Positions 49,124-62,347 of a DNA stretch of 64,000 nt are shown one piece after another. The notes under the pieces were generated by a model. The model was not told the DNA's origin. It was given only the letters and a program-made list of their open reading frames with translations, and did no database searches. A program made the translations under genes and the position numbers. The first letter of the stretch is position 1. Each line of letters opens with the position of its first letter. The stretch is taken from assembly GCF_030247185.1 (NCBI RefSeq), contig NC_080572.1, positions 7,147,007 to 7,211,006 of the forward strand, in the 5' to 3' direction. This DNA is from Malaya genurostris. Lineage: Eukaryota; Arthropoda; Insecta; Diptera; Culicidae.

Positions 49124-49727
49124 TTCCCTACATTCTATTATATTTTATTATATTGTGTTATATTATATTATATTAAGTTACATTGTATTATATTAATATA
49201 AAACATTTATCTTTTATTCCCGCGGAATACGAGTAAGTGACTCTGCTTAAATATTCGTTCAACCCTTTTTGTTCGCCGGTAACGGCTATAGTAAGAAGAT
49301 GCCTACTATAAGTCTACCCGTATCCACTGGTAAATCCTTGAACTGATCACAGTTTTTGAGTCATGCATTTATTGAAAAATTAAAAAAAAAACAACTTTTG
49401 AACGACTCACGTTTGTTTTGAGTGATTACTGGTATGAACAAAATCGCTTTTGTTTTTTTTTTGCAATTTTGAAACTCTTTCATCAACAGATTTAAATTTG
49501 AAAAATAGGCAAATAATTGTGAAACACTAACATTACTAATATATCATCGTCAACTGCGTTCAAGAAGTATTTATAACAATATTCTTTGCTTTTTTGAGAA
49601 CTTCGGCTTCCATTCGTGAACAAAGATTTCTGTTTACGACCAGCGCAGTCGCGACCTAATCTAATGTTCATCAAGAAATAATATAATTCCATCTTTAAAA
49701 CACCTAGTGAGAAGCGTTTAAAACTAC

Positions 49728-49825
49728 AAAGCAAAGCCTTGCCATTACGTTCCTTTTGTGGAATTTGGCCTTTTTATTTCAGCAGGCTTCGCAGTCGATT
49801 CATAGCGTACAGAAGAGAACGATGC
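49728..49825 (-). mobile_element. Feilai-like SINE, truncated
   Basis: AAGGCCAAATTCCACAAAAG, GAACGTAATGGCAAGGCTTT and GCTTTGTAG on the minus strand match the 3' half of the copy at 40497. Confidence 0.65.
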
Positions 49826-50070
49826 AGACCAACCAATAAGATGACATCATTTGCTCTTCTGTGATTTGGTTCATGAAAGCATAGGTCAATTCCAATCAAT
49901 TGCTATTGAAATCATCTCACTGGACGAGCTACTTGTTTCATTCACGGGAAAGCATCAACTAGGCAAAGATATGTTATGCAGCATATATTTATGGATTCCT
50001 CTTTGTGTTGCTTCATACTACACTGAAAGAAAAGCTCAATCGCATTTTGGATGAAACTTCATTTAATACG

Positions 50071-51008
50071 ATATAAAGGGTGATTTTTTAAGAGCTTGAG
50101 AACTTTTTTAAACAATAAAACGCATAAAATTTGCAAAATCTCATCGGTTCTTTATTTTAAACGTTAGATTGGTACATGACATTTACTTTTTGAAGATAAT
50201 TTCATTTAAATGTTGACCGCGGCTGCGTCTTAGGTGGTCCATTCGGAAAGTCCAATTTTGGGCAACTTTTTCGAGCATTTCGGCCGGAATAGCCCGAATT
50301 TCTTCGGAAATGTTGTCTTCCAAAGCTGGAATAGTTACTGGCTTATTTCTGTAGACTTTAGACTTGACGTAGCCCCACAAAAAATAGTCTAAAGGCGTCA
50401 AATCGCATGATCTTGGTGGCCAACTTACCGGTCCATTTCTTGAGATGAATTGTTCTCCGAAGTTTTCCCTCAAAATGGCCATAGAATCGCGAGCTGTGTG
50501 GCATGTAGCGCCATCTTGTTGAAACCACATGTCAACCAAGTTCAGTTCTTCCATTTTTGGCAACAAAAAGTTTGTTAGCATCGAACGATAGCGATCGCCA
50601 TTCACTGTAACGTTGCGTCCAACAGCATCTTTGAAAAAATACGGTCCAATGATTCCACCAGCGTACAAACCACACCAAACAGTGCATTTTTCGGGATGCA
50701 TGGGCAGTTCTTGAACGGCTTCTGGTTGCTCTTCACTCCAAATGCGGCAATTTTGCTTATTTACGTAGCCATTCAACCAGAAATGAGCCTCATCGCTGAA
50801 CAAAATTTGTCGATAAAAAAGCGGATTTTCCGAATGGACCACCTAAGACGCAGCCGCGGTCAACATTTAAATGAAATTATCTTCAAAAAGTAAATGTCAT
50901 GTACCAATCTAACGTTTAAAATAAAGAACCAATGAGATTTTGCAAATTTTATGCGTTTTATTGTTTAAAAAAGTTCTCAAGCTCTTAAAAAATCACCCTT
51001 TATAACTG
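50071..51008 (-). mobile_element. mariner-like element with duplicated inverted 3' end
   Basis: Left end TATAAAGGGTGATTTTTTAA and right end TTAAAAAATCACCCTTTATA. About 180 bp at each end (50071-50256; 50822-51008) are inverted copies and both include the last 20 codons of transposase. The normal 5' end is therefore missing and replaced by a second 3' end. Confidence 0.85.
50183..50825 (-). pseudogene. Tc1/mariner-type transposase, catalytic domain only
   Basis: About 210 residues of catalytic domain in one open frame. The first Asp is in LFSDEAHFWLNGYVNKQN, the second in DMWFQQDGATCHTA and the third in WPPRSCDLTPLDYFLWGYVK, with 36 residues between second and third by my count. The frame continues to a natural end NEIIFKK. 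The N-terminal DNA-binding domain and start are absent because the sequence runs into the inverted copy of the 3' end. Such transposases cut at TA-flanked terminal repeats; this copy cannot bind DNA by itself. Catalytic residues are preserved, so decay is recent or the loss occurred in one step. Confidence 0.85.
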
Positions 51009-51135
51009 AGGATTCCGACTATTGAATTATAAAACAATTTGCATGATCATATAATCAATATTCAGTGAGTTTCACTTCTTTTATGTGTGGTTTCCATCCA
51101 TATGTTATATAGCAGTCAGTTACTTTTGAAATATT

Positions 51136-51389
51136 ATGTCGTTTTCGCTTGATGCCAAACCTAACCCAGTTTCCACCCTAACTACTGTCAAACCGTTTGT
51201 TTGAAGCTAGTTTCGAACCAAGTTTTAACGTTATTGAACTGAAAATCGAGTCAGTTTCGAACCTGGTTGTTATATCAGGTTTACTCAAACCTCCGTTGCT
51301 AAGTGCGAAATCAACACAGTTTCGTGAAAAGTGTTTGTTTGATGAAACTACTCTGGGTCAGTTTCAGTTTTCTCAAGCGAAAACGACAT
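51136..51389. mobile_element. foldback MITE with ATGTCGTTTTCGCTTGA ends
   Basis: Left ATGTCGTTTTCGCTTGA and right TCAAGCGAAAACGACAT. The interior repeats CAGTTTC and GTTTCGAAC-type words in both directions. A partial copy lies at 19046. Confidence 0.8.
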
Positions 51390-54300
51390 TAGTAGACTGT
51401 GTGTTAATCGTAATGAATCAGCCTGAATGTATATTACCAATTGTCATTTGAATCCTTGAGAAGAATTTATTCCTAAAAATAACTTATGAACAGTTCGAAT
51501 AATTTTTTGTTTAACAATGAAGGAGTTTTATACACATTTCGGATTCACTTCTACTATATTACAAATGTATGTATGTTTTCTTGAATCGAAATTAATGTGT
51601 TCTATGGCGTTTCCGTTACAAAAATCATTCCATGCTAGCTTTATTTTCATTTTGCAGTCGAATACAGAAGAAATTTTTTCCCTAAAGTTGAATGAAGCTT
51701 TGATGATTCGCAATGTTGAAAGAAATATAAGATCGTATGATTTTGTCATTATTTAGCAAGGCGTTTTTTTCACTTTATAAAATATTTTAGGCCGTATGTT
51801 GCATGACAGCGTTAGATGAGCTTGACGATTCAACAATTGTAAGTATGTCATCTATAATCATACTAAACATTGGATAACTTGTGAGAAAAACCAATGACAG
51901 AATGTAAACAAAAGCGTTTATTTTAACTGGAGTTGCAAGTTCAAAGGTTTTTTTCGATACGTGTTGTGGTGGTAATATAAAATTGATTTATCAGTGATAA
52001 GGAATGGTTCTCGATGAAAATATCGGCAAACCTTGTGTTAGAGTACTTTGGTGAGTATTCATTGAAGTGAGAGTCATGTAATTATAGGACAATTTCAACT
52101 TTAGACAAACAATTATTGTGGGAAACGAGCGTTTACAATTTTTTCCCTGACAGGACATTTCGAATAATTGGATTTATGATTTCCATCACAATTAGAACAT
52201 GAAAATTTATCATGGATTCATTCATTGGACAAAAATTAATGTATTTTATTTTCTGTTAAAATGACGTTTGACTTGTTAAAACGACGTTTGACTTGTTCAA
52301 ACGGTGTTAAACCAACAAAATCTGAGTTTTTCGACTTTCATGTCTAAAAATCTCGAGATCGGCTACTACTAGGAGAAAATTCGTTATGTGCAACTTTATT
52401 TCTGGTAATCTGTACAATTATATTCTAGTGTTTAAATGACTAAAACCTTAAAGTTTTACTAATATTTGTAAATTGGTTTAGCTGTAACTTCTTAATTTTT
52501 TAATTCACACCAGGACCACTTTTACATAGGGGCAGGTGCCCCGGGACCACGGTCTTAGGGGCACACAAAAAATCTTGTCCCCGGGACCATTATACGTAAA
52601 AGCGGCGCTGATGCACACTAATTAAATTTGCATCGACTGTAGACTTTAAGTGCCGAAGCTAAAGCACCCAAACTAGAGCAACACAAATCAGTCGCGTCAT
52701 GGTGACGAGTTATGGAATCAAATGATAAAGCCGTTTAACTGCGTTTTTCGAAGAAAAGAGAAATATCAAAGTATGAAGTAAAAGAAGAAGCGCTTGCTGT
52801 GCTGATGAATCCTTTTTGCTGAACACCGCGGCATTCGATGCAGTGAACACTCGGCTCTTGTTTTCCATGGAACAACGGTACAAATTCCAGATAAACTGAG
52901 AAATTATTTCTTTCTCGAATGGTGTGCTCGATCAACCTGACATTATAAATGTCATTGAATTTTCGCTTTCTTTATGAACGTGTAAAAATTTGCCATGATT
53001 ACTGTAAGCTCGTGTAAATTAGTCTGATAGACTAATTTCAAACTACACAAATAAATATATTGCCTTAAAATATCAATGAACAGGAAGTTAGTTGCAATCG
53101 ACTGATAACCCTCTTTCTATATTAATTTCACAGTTTTTACTTGAACACAAAAAAAAACTAATAAAAAACCAGTTCTACTATTTATAGAATTTTTTTTTGT
53201 TACGATAATTCAAAACAACGGTTTCTAAAAATTGAATTATTTTTTTCTGGTATAGCAAAATATTTCCTGCAATTGTATTGCGTATAAATTTGACAGCTCA
53301 GTGAATATAACATTTCAACTTACGTTCAATGTCAGTTACAGTATTTCGTTCTATCCGTGTAAGTATATAATGGTGGAGTAATTGAGTTCTGTAAACTATT
53401 GAACGTTGGAATTGTATTATAAGATTATATCACATTGATTACCTGTCACGATATCAAATATGCTTCGACAATTATTGCTAACCTCAATACAAAACCAATT
53501 AATCGATCCTACATGAAACACAATAATTCACTTATTAAATATCTTAAAAATCACTTCAACTGCAATAATCACCAATCATAAGAATTCAGTTCAAGTTCAA
53601 TCAGTAAGTCTAATTTTAGATATGAAGAGAACAAATTTCCAAGGAACTAACAATCTTCGCACGTTTTCTTTACTGCTTCTTGCTGATCGATTTGCCTTTT
53701 TGTCTCATATAACCTACACTGTCCCAAATACATCAATCCCTTTCATCGGCTCTGGCTGTGACCGCAACGCTCGCTAGACAGAGGAGTTTTTTAGCAGTCT
53801 GTGATTTCAAGTTTAAATGGGACTTTGTTCAGGAAGACCTAAGTTTAAAACAAATGTACCCTAGATTATCAACTAATCTCTAAAATTTATCGCGTATTTC
53901 AAAATTTATGGAGAAATTTCGAAGGTTCGTAAACTCGATCGATGACTAAAAAATATTCAACTATTCGATCCTAACCCAATAGTTTATTCCTAAGTTTCGT
54001 TTAGTCGAGATGTTCAAAGATTTGAAATGACGTAGCTTCTAGAGTATGGTTGTACAATATACACCAAATTTTAAAACGCGTCTGCAAAAATTTAGTTTAA
54101 CTGAAGCATACATTTCATACCAACCCTGTATACTGAATGTATTACTCTCCAGGATAGGAGAATCTTGCTTCAAAACTTTCAAAAGCTTTCACTAATATAT
54201 ACTGATGCTGATATACGATTTTTTCGCTCTTGTCAAAGTTCTAGAAAAGAGAATATGGTCTAGTAAACTAGCGTGTATACCTAACGTTCGAACTAGTTAT

Positions 54301-55354
54301 TTTTCTAAATTTAAACCTCATTTGATCTGCCGGCGTCATACTTTTTTGTGAGCATGATCCTCATATTAAAATTCATTTCGAAAGTCAAGCTTGAAATCAT
54401 GAAAAATTAATCAACCTTTGGTGCGAAAATAACAGCGTTTCTCTCTCACAAGTTAGGGATACATATGTCATAATAACTTATATGTGATGCCGTGCGATGG
54501 CGTTGCTAAACGGAAGGCTGAACTTGCTCTAAGCCAATTATAATTAAACTTAGGCTCAATTTTATCCGAACAGAATAGATTCGACACATAATTTAAATTT
54601 TGCTCATAATTGAATAGCGAACCGGATGAGAAATGTTTTCCGATATACTAAGAAATTCGCCAACTGCACTGCTATCGGATATCATCAACTAAATCTAAAT
54701 ATGAATAGAATAAGAATCAATCAATCAATAAGAACCTTGAAAAACTAGCGAACAGTGTTCAACATAGATCCTCGTTTCGAGGAACAGCGAACGTGCCACA
54801 AACCCGGATAATGTTTTGATTCGGCTCGATGCCTAATTTTTATGGTTATGTTTCTCGCTCAGAAGTCGAGCAGAAACAATGAAACGGCATAAGTTATGTT
54901 TAGTTTTTTGGTTCTGGTAAATGATGGGGGAAGAAAAATTCCAAGAAAAATTTGATTCGCCCAAACTGTGGTGCTATCTTTTAAGAATTGCGTCAACGTT
55001 AGATGGTATTTAATTCGTAGTTCTTGTAAATCTTGAACTAGAGTACGGTCGTTTATTTTGGCCCATGGTATTTCTATCTAATCCGCAAACTGGCAATCAA
55101 TTTCCCTTTTCCCATTAACTTTAAGTTAACGAGGAGTGAATTTGAAATCGAAGTGATACGCGTAACAAAAAAGTGAATGATAAATGGGACCCGTGACTAG
55201 AAGTGAATCGAAATTCAGCGTTAACATAATTGATCAATTTACCGATGAGATCCGCATCAGTCTGGCAACACGGTTTTTCGCATCAAAGTATACCGCGAGG
55301 CCATCGTCTGCGTCCGGACTATCAGCAAAGTCGGATTCGCACATTCATTTTATT
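51390..55354. other. long AT-rich stretch, nothing recognised
   Basis: About 4 kb with no exon, RNA or clear repeat. A short GC-rich block near 52510-52610 (GGGCAGGTGCCCCGGGACC) has inverted words and may be a small MITE remnant. Confidence 0.35.
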
Positions 55355-56478
55355 TTTGCCTTTCTCATATAGAAAGGTTATGCAATCACTTGAAAAACCG
55401 ACCTGGTTTCCGGTATCCGGTTCCGGAAGTACCGGAAATAGTGGTCATATATACCAAAATGGATCTCACACACTTTTCTCAGCGATGGTTTGATCGATTT
55501 CTCCAATTATAGATTCAAACGAAAGGTCTCACGATCCCATACGGAATTCCTGAACTTCATCCGAATTCGACTTCCGGTTCCGGAGTTGTAGGGTCATACA
55601 CAGAAAGAAAAGATGAAACTTACACGACATGTAAACCGATAGTACTATGAAATAGACATCAGTTGAAACGAAAATCTGATTTAAAACCATGATTGATGTA
55701 AAATTACAATAAAATTCATTTAGTTTTTCATTGAACAAGACTGTATGTTTACAAACCGCTTCGTTTTGAAATGTAAATTTCCATTCAATTGCCTGCTCCA
55801 AATATGTGCATGAAAATAAATGTAAAATCACAAAATATTTTTATCTGTGTATATACCAAAATGGATCTCACTCACTTTTCTCAGCGATGGTGTGACCGCT
55901 TTCCACAACTTAGATTCAAATGAAAGGTCTTTTGGTTCCATACGGAAATTCTGAATTTCATCTGGATCCGACTTCCGGTTCAGAAGTTACAGGGTGTAGT
56001 GTGTGTATAATATTGTACACCGTCACTTAAACTGGCGGAACAAAAACAGTAAAAAATGTTGTAAACTGGACTCAAAACCGTTATTCCTAATCTAAGGGTC
56101 AAATGAAAGGTCTTATGGTTCTACCAAAAATTACTGCATATTTTCGAATACAACAAAAATTTAAAACGTTGTTCAGAGTACAATGGCAAAATCTTATAAA
56201 ATGCTAGTTGGTGGCCGTACGAACTGACTTCGATTATACCAGCTCTCGGGTTCCGGTGGTGGAAGTACATATAATAGTGAACCCACTTCGTTTTCTAATG
56301 GATGGCCTAATCGATCAGAGAACTGTTTTATTCTGTATGTTTGTATGTTATACTAGTTGATGCACAAGCAATCTCTTGGCTTCTTTCAAAAATCGAAAAG
56401 AAAATTTTTGAACAGAATACCACAATATTATACATGAGAAAGGCATCATTACACCACTAGGTGGATTAAAACAGGTTT
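55355..56478 (-). mobile_element. high-copy mosquito repeat (minus orientation), with nested MITE
   Basis: Ends as at 38448 but inverted: TTTTTGCCTTTCTCATATAG at the left and ATGAGAAAGGCATCATTACA, CCACTAGGTGGATTAAAAC at the right. It contains internal units starting ATATACCAAAATGGATCTCA twice (near 55450 and 55850). Confidence 0.7.
55599..55849 (+). mobile_element. TA-flanked MITE, CACAGA ends (copy 2), nested
   Basis: CACAGAAAGAAAAGATGAAA to ATATTTTTATCTGTG, 251 bp, with TA either side. Removing it restores the order seen in the adjacent unit of the host repeat (GGTCATATATACCAAAATGG). Confidence 0.88.
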
Positions 56479-57183
56479 TTATAATGATAATTTTGATGCT
56501 GTTTGCAATCCCGGCACTGTGGTTCTGTAGGCTGTACTTATCGTGAACGATCACCAAGTTTGGCAGACATCACTGACTGTACAGAAACGGGATGCCGATG
56601 AGGGTCTTTCACGCTACACAACTTTACTATAACATTTTTAGTCAAGCCAAGGCTTGCTTGTACGTATTCATGGTAAGGTACTAAGCTTGTCTTGTTGTAA
56701 AATAGTAATAGTAATAGTTGTTGTTATTTTTCTTGCACAAAACATTGTAACTCCACGATCGTTGCAGTTTTTACAAAATTTATCCCCCAAAAAATAAAAA
56801 GATTTGTTGTTGAAAGGTGTGTTGCACCTTATTCGTCTATTCCAGGTTTTGTTCGATTCAAGTTTCTTATAGATAGGAATTATTTATTATATTATTTTTT
56901 TCGACTGGGTTAGGAATTTTGGTCAGCGGACATCGGGTTAGTTATTGTTATGTACAATTGTACAAGCAGTTTTTCGTTCATTCGTTCAATTCATTTATGC
57001 GGGTTCGAGCGGTCCGTTTTCCTGGAAACTCATGACGATCGTTATCCGCATACAAATGCTATGGTTTTTTCACTCTGTCCAACCACAGCAGAGTCTCGCT
57101 GGCTGGTTCTGAGGTTTTAGTATCGGTCTGGCTTTTGGTTGTTTTGTTTATGTTTTCTTTTCCAGTATCGACATCGTGGGTTA
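56479..57183. other. unrecognised stretch
   Basis: Nothing coding recognised. Confidence 0.4.
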
Positions 57184-57460
57184 TATCAGACCCTGTCAGC
57201 TTGAAGCGAAGTCAATCTTCAGTTCAGCAACGCCATCGCACGGCATCACATTCAACATATCATGTCAATTGTATGGGTGCGCAACCCTGCTATTTTGGCG
57301 CGCACGAATTTGACATTTTTCTCCCCTACTTCTATGTATAAGATTCGATGCGGGCTCGTCTGGGGGCGACATGCTCGCAAAAAAGGATGTTTCCAATGAT
57401 TTGTTCAGGAAATGTGAGAGCTGGATATCTTGTTAATATGATGTCTTTGGTTATATGCAT
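57184..57460. repeat. interspersed repeat, copy 2 (other at 20158)
   Basis: Same ordered words and orientation as the copy at 20158-20440. Confidence 0.75.
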
Positions 57461-58597
57461 GTGTGGATCACTAAGTCTTGAAGTTGACCATTTTACAGTT
57501 AAGTAATCTAAACTAACCTTTTTGGTAGTTTGTTGTCGGCAATAAAAACGGAGGCGACTTTTTGTTTCGATAATCCGCTGAAATTATATTGAGTTAAACA
57601 TGCACAATTCAATTTTTTTCCGCACGAGTGAATGATGTATTGCTGAGTCATCAGCTTTTGAATGTAAATCCATGACTTCGTTCGAACAATTCTGTAAGTA
57701 AAAACAGAAGACTTTTCTTAATACATAATCCGATTAGAATGATACTTATTGAAGGTTTCGACATCTACTTCTGGTGTTTCCGGAAGTCCAGGTGAGGCCG
57801 AAGCCCAGGGACCAGCGAAATAATTTGTATGGCCATCGTAAATTTGTATGGCCATCTACTAACAAGACCTACAAATTGGAATAGTTTTCATTTCTAAAAA
57901 TATCCTACTTTTTTGTGTATTAATTTTGTGACGGGTAGACATTTTTAATACTCGTTTCAGAAACGGATGCCAAATCCCTCAATAATAACAAGCGGGATAA
58001 AATTTAATAGTAAGCTATGGGATCGTAAGTCCTTTTATTCAAATCTAAACTTGTTGAAAATGGTTCAGACATCTCCGAGAAAAAAGAGTGAACATTTTCT
58101 ATTATGTTTTGCATATAGTACACCATAATGTCGAAATCGGCACCATAATGGATAAAACTCAACAGAAGGCTGCCATTAAATTTATTTTAATCTAACATTT
58201 GGTTCCGAAATTACAGATTATTAACTATAAAAAATTAACTATAAAGATACGATATAAAAAAAATCCTTAAAACTTAATTTTTCTGAATCTTTTTTCCCGA
58301 TTCTCGTTTCCATAAGCACCGAAAAGAGCTATCAAAGAACTTTAATCTAATTTTCTAATCCTCGAAGGATTTTTTTTGAGGCGTATTGTTAGATTTCTAT
58401 TGATTCCGTGCAACTTCATCTTGGATACGTTTTTGATAAAATTGACAGTTTCCGAGTTGCGAGTTGCAGCACATTAAGAGATGTTTGCAAAAACATAACT
58501 GCTTTTTTTCGAAATGAGTCTTGAATGGGAATTCTGAGTAAATTTGCATAATTTTAACAATCAGTGCATCACACAAAAATCTGTAAAAAAACAGATT
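57461..58597. other. unrecognised AT-rich stretch
   Basis: Nothing recognised; a few words recall the unit at 39000 (GTTCAGACATCTCCGAGAAA). Confidence 0.35.
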
Positions 58598-59046
58598 AGC
58601 GGCCCTTACACGATCATTAAAAGTGTCATTACTAAAAAGTAATAGCACTTTTAATGATCGTGTAAGGTCTACGAGTTCAGTGATGACACGAGTAATGATG
58701 GAATTCCGGATTTTCCATCATTACCAACATTATTTCTTCTTCTTATTTTTGTGTGGAAGTGTTGAATATCTTTAGAACTATACGCGAAAAAATGACAAAG
58801 TGTAAATTTAAATTGTTAATATTTCATTAACCTAAACGTTTCAATGGCAAATCAAATGTATTTTCAGCTAAACGAAAATAAAAATATTGCTATTGCTATT
58901 GCTGGAGTAGTTACAAATACTCATAATTAATAATAAACGTGTAATGATAAAAAGTAATAATGTACAGTAATGCAGTAATGACGAGCGTTTGAGCAGAAGT
59001 GTCATTACTTAGTAATGACACTTTTAATGATCGTGTAAGGGCCGCT
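58598..59046. mobile_element. foldback MITE with AGCGGCCCTTACACG ends (copy C)
   Basis: 449 bp. Its left end is itself a complete hairpin: CCTTACACGATCATTAAAAG at 58603 faces CTTTTAATGATCGTGTAAGG ending near 58668. The right end repeats the inverse, CTTTTAATGATCGTGTAAGG, before GCCGCT. Confidence 0.85.
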
Positions 59047-59228
59047 ATTGATCTTTGCAGCTGGCATCTCTACCAGACATGAAAATGTGTGCAGGGTTGA
59101 GTGAATGTTAGGAGAACAAATGGCATGTCATTTCAAATGAACAAAAGACATATCAAAGCTTACGAAATTGTCAACAACCCGAATGATTTTTTTGAGTTGT
59201 TGCTGTCGTGACGCTTCTTACTTTCACT

Positions 59229-59465
59229 CACTTGAGATGACACCGATTGATGGCACAGCAACTTAGGCTATATTGCCAGATAATTTTCGTTTATAGTCCA
59301 ATGGACTGTCTTTTCACTGGACTACAAGTGAAAACCTCTCTGCGTGACAATGTGAAGTACGGATGAAAATCATTTCTTTCTCGCGAAATACTCAAATTTT
59401 CACCGCACTAACACGATACAACGTGTTCACTCGTTGAGATTTTCACCGGGAGTCCCTGAATACGT
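59229..59465. repeat. interspersed repeat, copy 2 (other at 33747)
   Basis: Same ordered words as the copy at 33747-34013. Confidence 0.75.
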
Positions 59466-62117
59466 TCACTTGTGAGACGATTTCGTGCTCCTTTACAGGT
59501 TTCGCAGGGTCTAGTTGACAGTTTGCACCAACAATAACTATCGCTTAATTCGCCTGAAAACACGACTCCTAGCAACTGGGATCGATTTGTTTACAACTTT
59601 ATACATGATTGATGATAAGCCAATTTAGACAGGCTCATTGAAGACTTTCTGTGATGCAGTCGACAATGCACAAAATCTAGGACGCGGGAAGCTGACTTGT
59701 TTGTAAACAATCAGTGGCATTTATCGCTCCCTGTGCTGCGCATAAAAGTCACTCTAGCATTGGTTGATTAGAGTAAACAGGCAGCTTTCTAATCACTATC
59801 AGACTTACTTTATAATGACGTGCTGACAGACATACTTCAAGCGAGAGGAGGTTTTCTCGAGGTCTTTAGGCTATCGGCGATGTTAATTTTGTAGCCGTTA
59901 GATTGTACTAGTAATTCGTTGTTTTGATGTTCCGAATAGCATTTGATAACTCACTTCAACATGATTAATCATATTTCCAATAAAAAATATTCACATTGGC
60001 AGCCCTTTAATGTTTACGTTTTTTTCCTAATCGATATTTTATTTCGGATCACAGCAATTAAATCAATGAGCTCAAGGAAAAACCCATTATTTTCCCCCAT
60101 ATTTTCCCTGTTCTGCTGCACTTGATTCGACACAAAATGACGAACTTGATCCAGATGTGTGTTCATTTGTATGCCACTCGCTCATTTTTCCGTCCGATAG
60201 GCCTAGCTTTGTAGGGGTCCCTTCATCTGAGTGAAGAGCATGTATGTTTTCCCTCCCTTGTATGGGAAACACAATACTTTAACTGCCTAAAGAGCGAAGG
60301 ATTTCTTGAAGCTTGTTTTCAAAGAAACTAAAAGCACCAACAACGAGAAAGAAGAAGTGTTTATTTCCTTTTGATTATTACGCGCACTCCAGTGTTTTGC
60401 AATAAATTAACTCGTTTTGGGAATAAGTTACATTAGTCGTTTAGGTTATGAGCGTCTTTCAAAATATATTTCTTCGGAATGCTAATGCGTCTCTACGAAG
60501 GAAGGCAAATGTTTCGTTTAGGGCAAATATTCATTTTGGCTGCTCAGTGGTTGGATTACTGATCTCAGCTGGAAATTTTTTTTTAGTAAAAATAACGTTT
60601 CATCACAACGGTACTTTGAGGTACTGCTGTCAAAAATGTTTATTTGTTTATTTTACTGCTGTCAAAAATTTATTTTACTGCTGTCAAAAATTTTTCTTTG
60701 TCAGAAGAAAGAAAGTATTCGGTTGTTCTAATCGATATTAAATAACTATCGATATATGAGGTATAAATCAAAATTTTCAAAAATTCACGAAAAAAATTTT
60801 TTCATCTGAATTGTTTAGATTTTCTATGGATTGGTGCATACCTCTCCTTGGTCTATATAAATGCAAGGCAATCCACAAACGGGTTAAAAATAGTCACTTG
60901 AAACAAGTTTCCCGCGTTTCTGATTCTGAACGGTTGAAAGCCGTACATTTGACTCATTCAAAATTCCGTCCTTCCAGCATTACTGGGGAAAAACTTCAAG
61001 TCAAGATGATTAACAAATATGAAATAAAAAGAATGCATTTTTCGTGCTCGGTTCGCTTCGGATGTTGCGGAAAAGTATTCCGCATTTATTTCATTATCCA
61101 ATCATGCTCAACATCATCAACATGTGCAAAGGATCTGAGCAAACGCGCGAAATGAACAACAAGCCACTTCCGGCTTGGAATATGATTGAAGTTGACTCTA
61201 CAGTACCTCTTGTTGAGCGTGGGTATTCGACAGAAAGAAGAACAAAGAAAACGTTTCGCCTGTTCCGGATGAATCTCGCATAGGATCAAGCTGCGTTGCC
61301 CCCGACTGACCGATTGACCCCGAAGGGCAAAATCTGTTGAGAAGATGAAGGAAAAAAAGTGATTAAAGATAAGGACATGGTCGAGATACAGCACCGAACA
61401 GGATCATGCAGGGATCGGAACGACCGGAATGGTAATAAAAGTTTTAGGGCCTTTTCCCTTTTTTTCGTTTCTGTGTTTTTATCTAACAATCTCGCCTTTA
61501 GACTTGTGATTCGTGCCGGGTTTGGCAGACAGAATAATGAGTTTTTTTTTAATTTTGGTTTTCTTTTGTTATTTCGAAATTTATGACCGTACTTTTAATG
61601 CTGGATCTTACGGTTAGGTGTTTATAGTATGGATCCACAGGCGTAATTTGCAACTTCCTGGCGTCAGGCTCGTGCTGATTCATTCCTAATGAATCCAAAA
61701 AATAAAATTGCTGATGGTAATCAACTAAATCATTCCGTATGTCAATTTTGAATTTAAATTTTTGAAAAATCTCACTCAAGAAATCCATGAAAAAAAAAAA
61801 AAACATGATTCTTCCAGAATATAACACTAATATTTAATATTAAAATGCAGGAAATATTATGGTTAGGAATTTACCAGCATCAAACAAACAACATTTTACT
61901 CAATTTGTAATTAACATGTCATAGTAAAGAGAATGTCTATAACACTTTTAGGAAATATTATTGACATTTCACACATTTTAAAATTCAGTTAAATAATTTT
62001 ATTTATTATTTACATGTGTTTTCAGCATTGCTAAATACAGTCATTTTCGAGATATATGAGAAACAAAATCGATAAAATGGATATTTCATGAGAATAAATC
62101 AGTGTTTCGCAAGTAGC
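59466..62117. other. unrecognised stretch
   Basis: No convincing exon. A TATATAAA word at about 60854 is followed by open frames up to 61283 without family resemblance. A short tandem of TTTACTGCTGTCAAAAA occurs at 60630-60690. Confidence 0.35.
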
Positions 62118-62232
62118 ATTAACTTTACGTCTGCTTAGTGGTTTAAGTCTAAATATTTAAGTTTGGAATAAGCAGTTCAATTTGAACTGCTCTGCACTGA
62201 CGAGTCCAAGACGAAACGTAAAGAAAAGTAAT
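62118..62232. repeat. diverged relative of the 13226 foldback unit
   Basis: Begins TTTACGTCTGCTTAGTGGTT, ends GCACTGACGAG and ACGAAACGTAAAG; the ends match the hairpin units at 13226 and 13500 in inverse order. Confidence 0.5.
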
Positions 62233-62347
62233 AAGACAATTGTCGTTTTGCAAACCAACTTTATTATTTCCCATTGGCACCAATTCTCATTACAATTTTC
62301 CTGTTTTGAATATCTTAATAATAAAAGACTTTAACTTTAACTAACCA

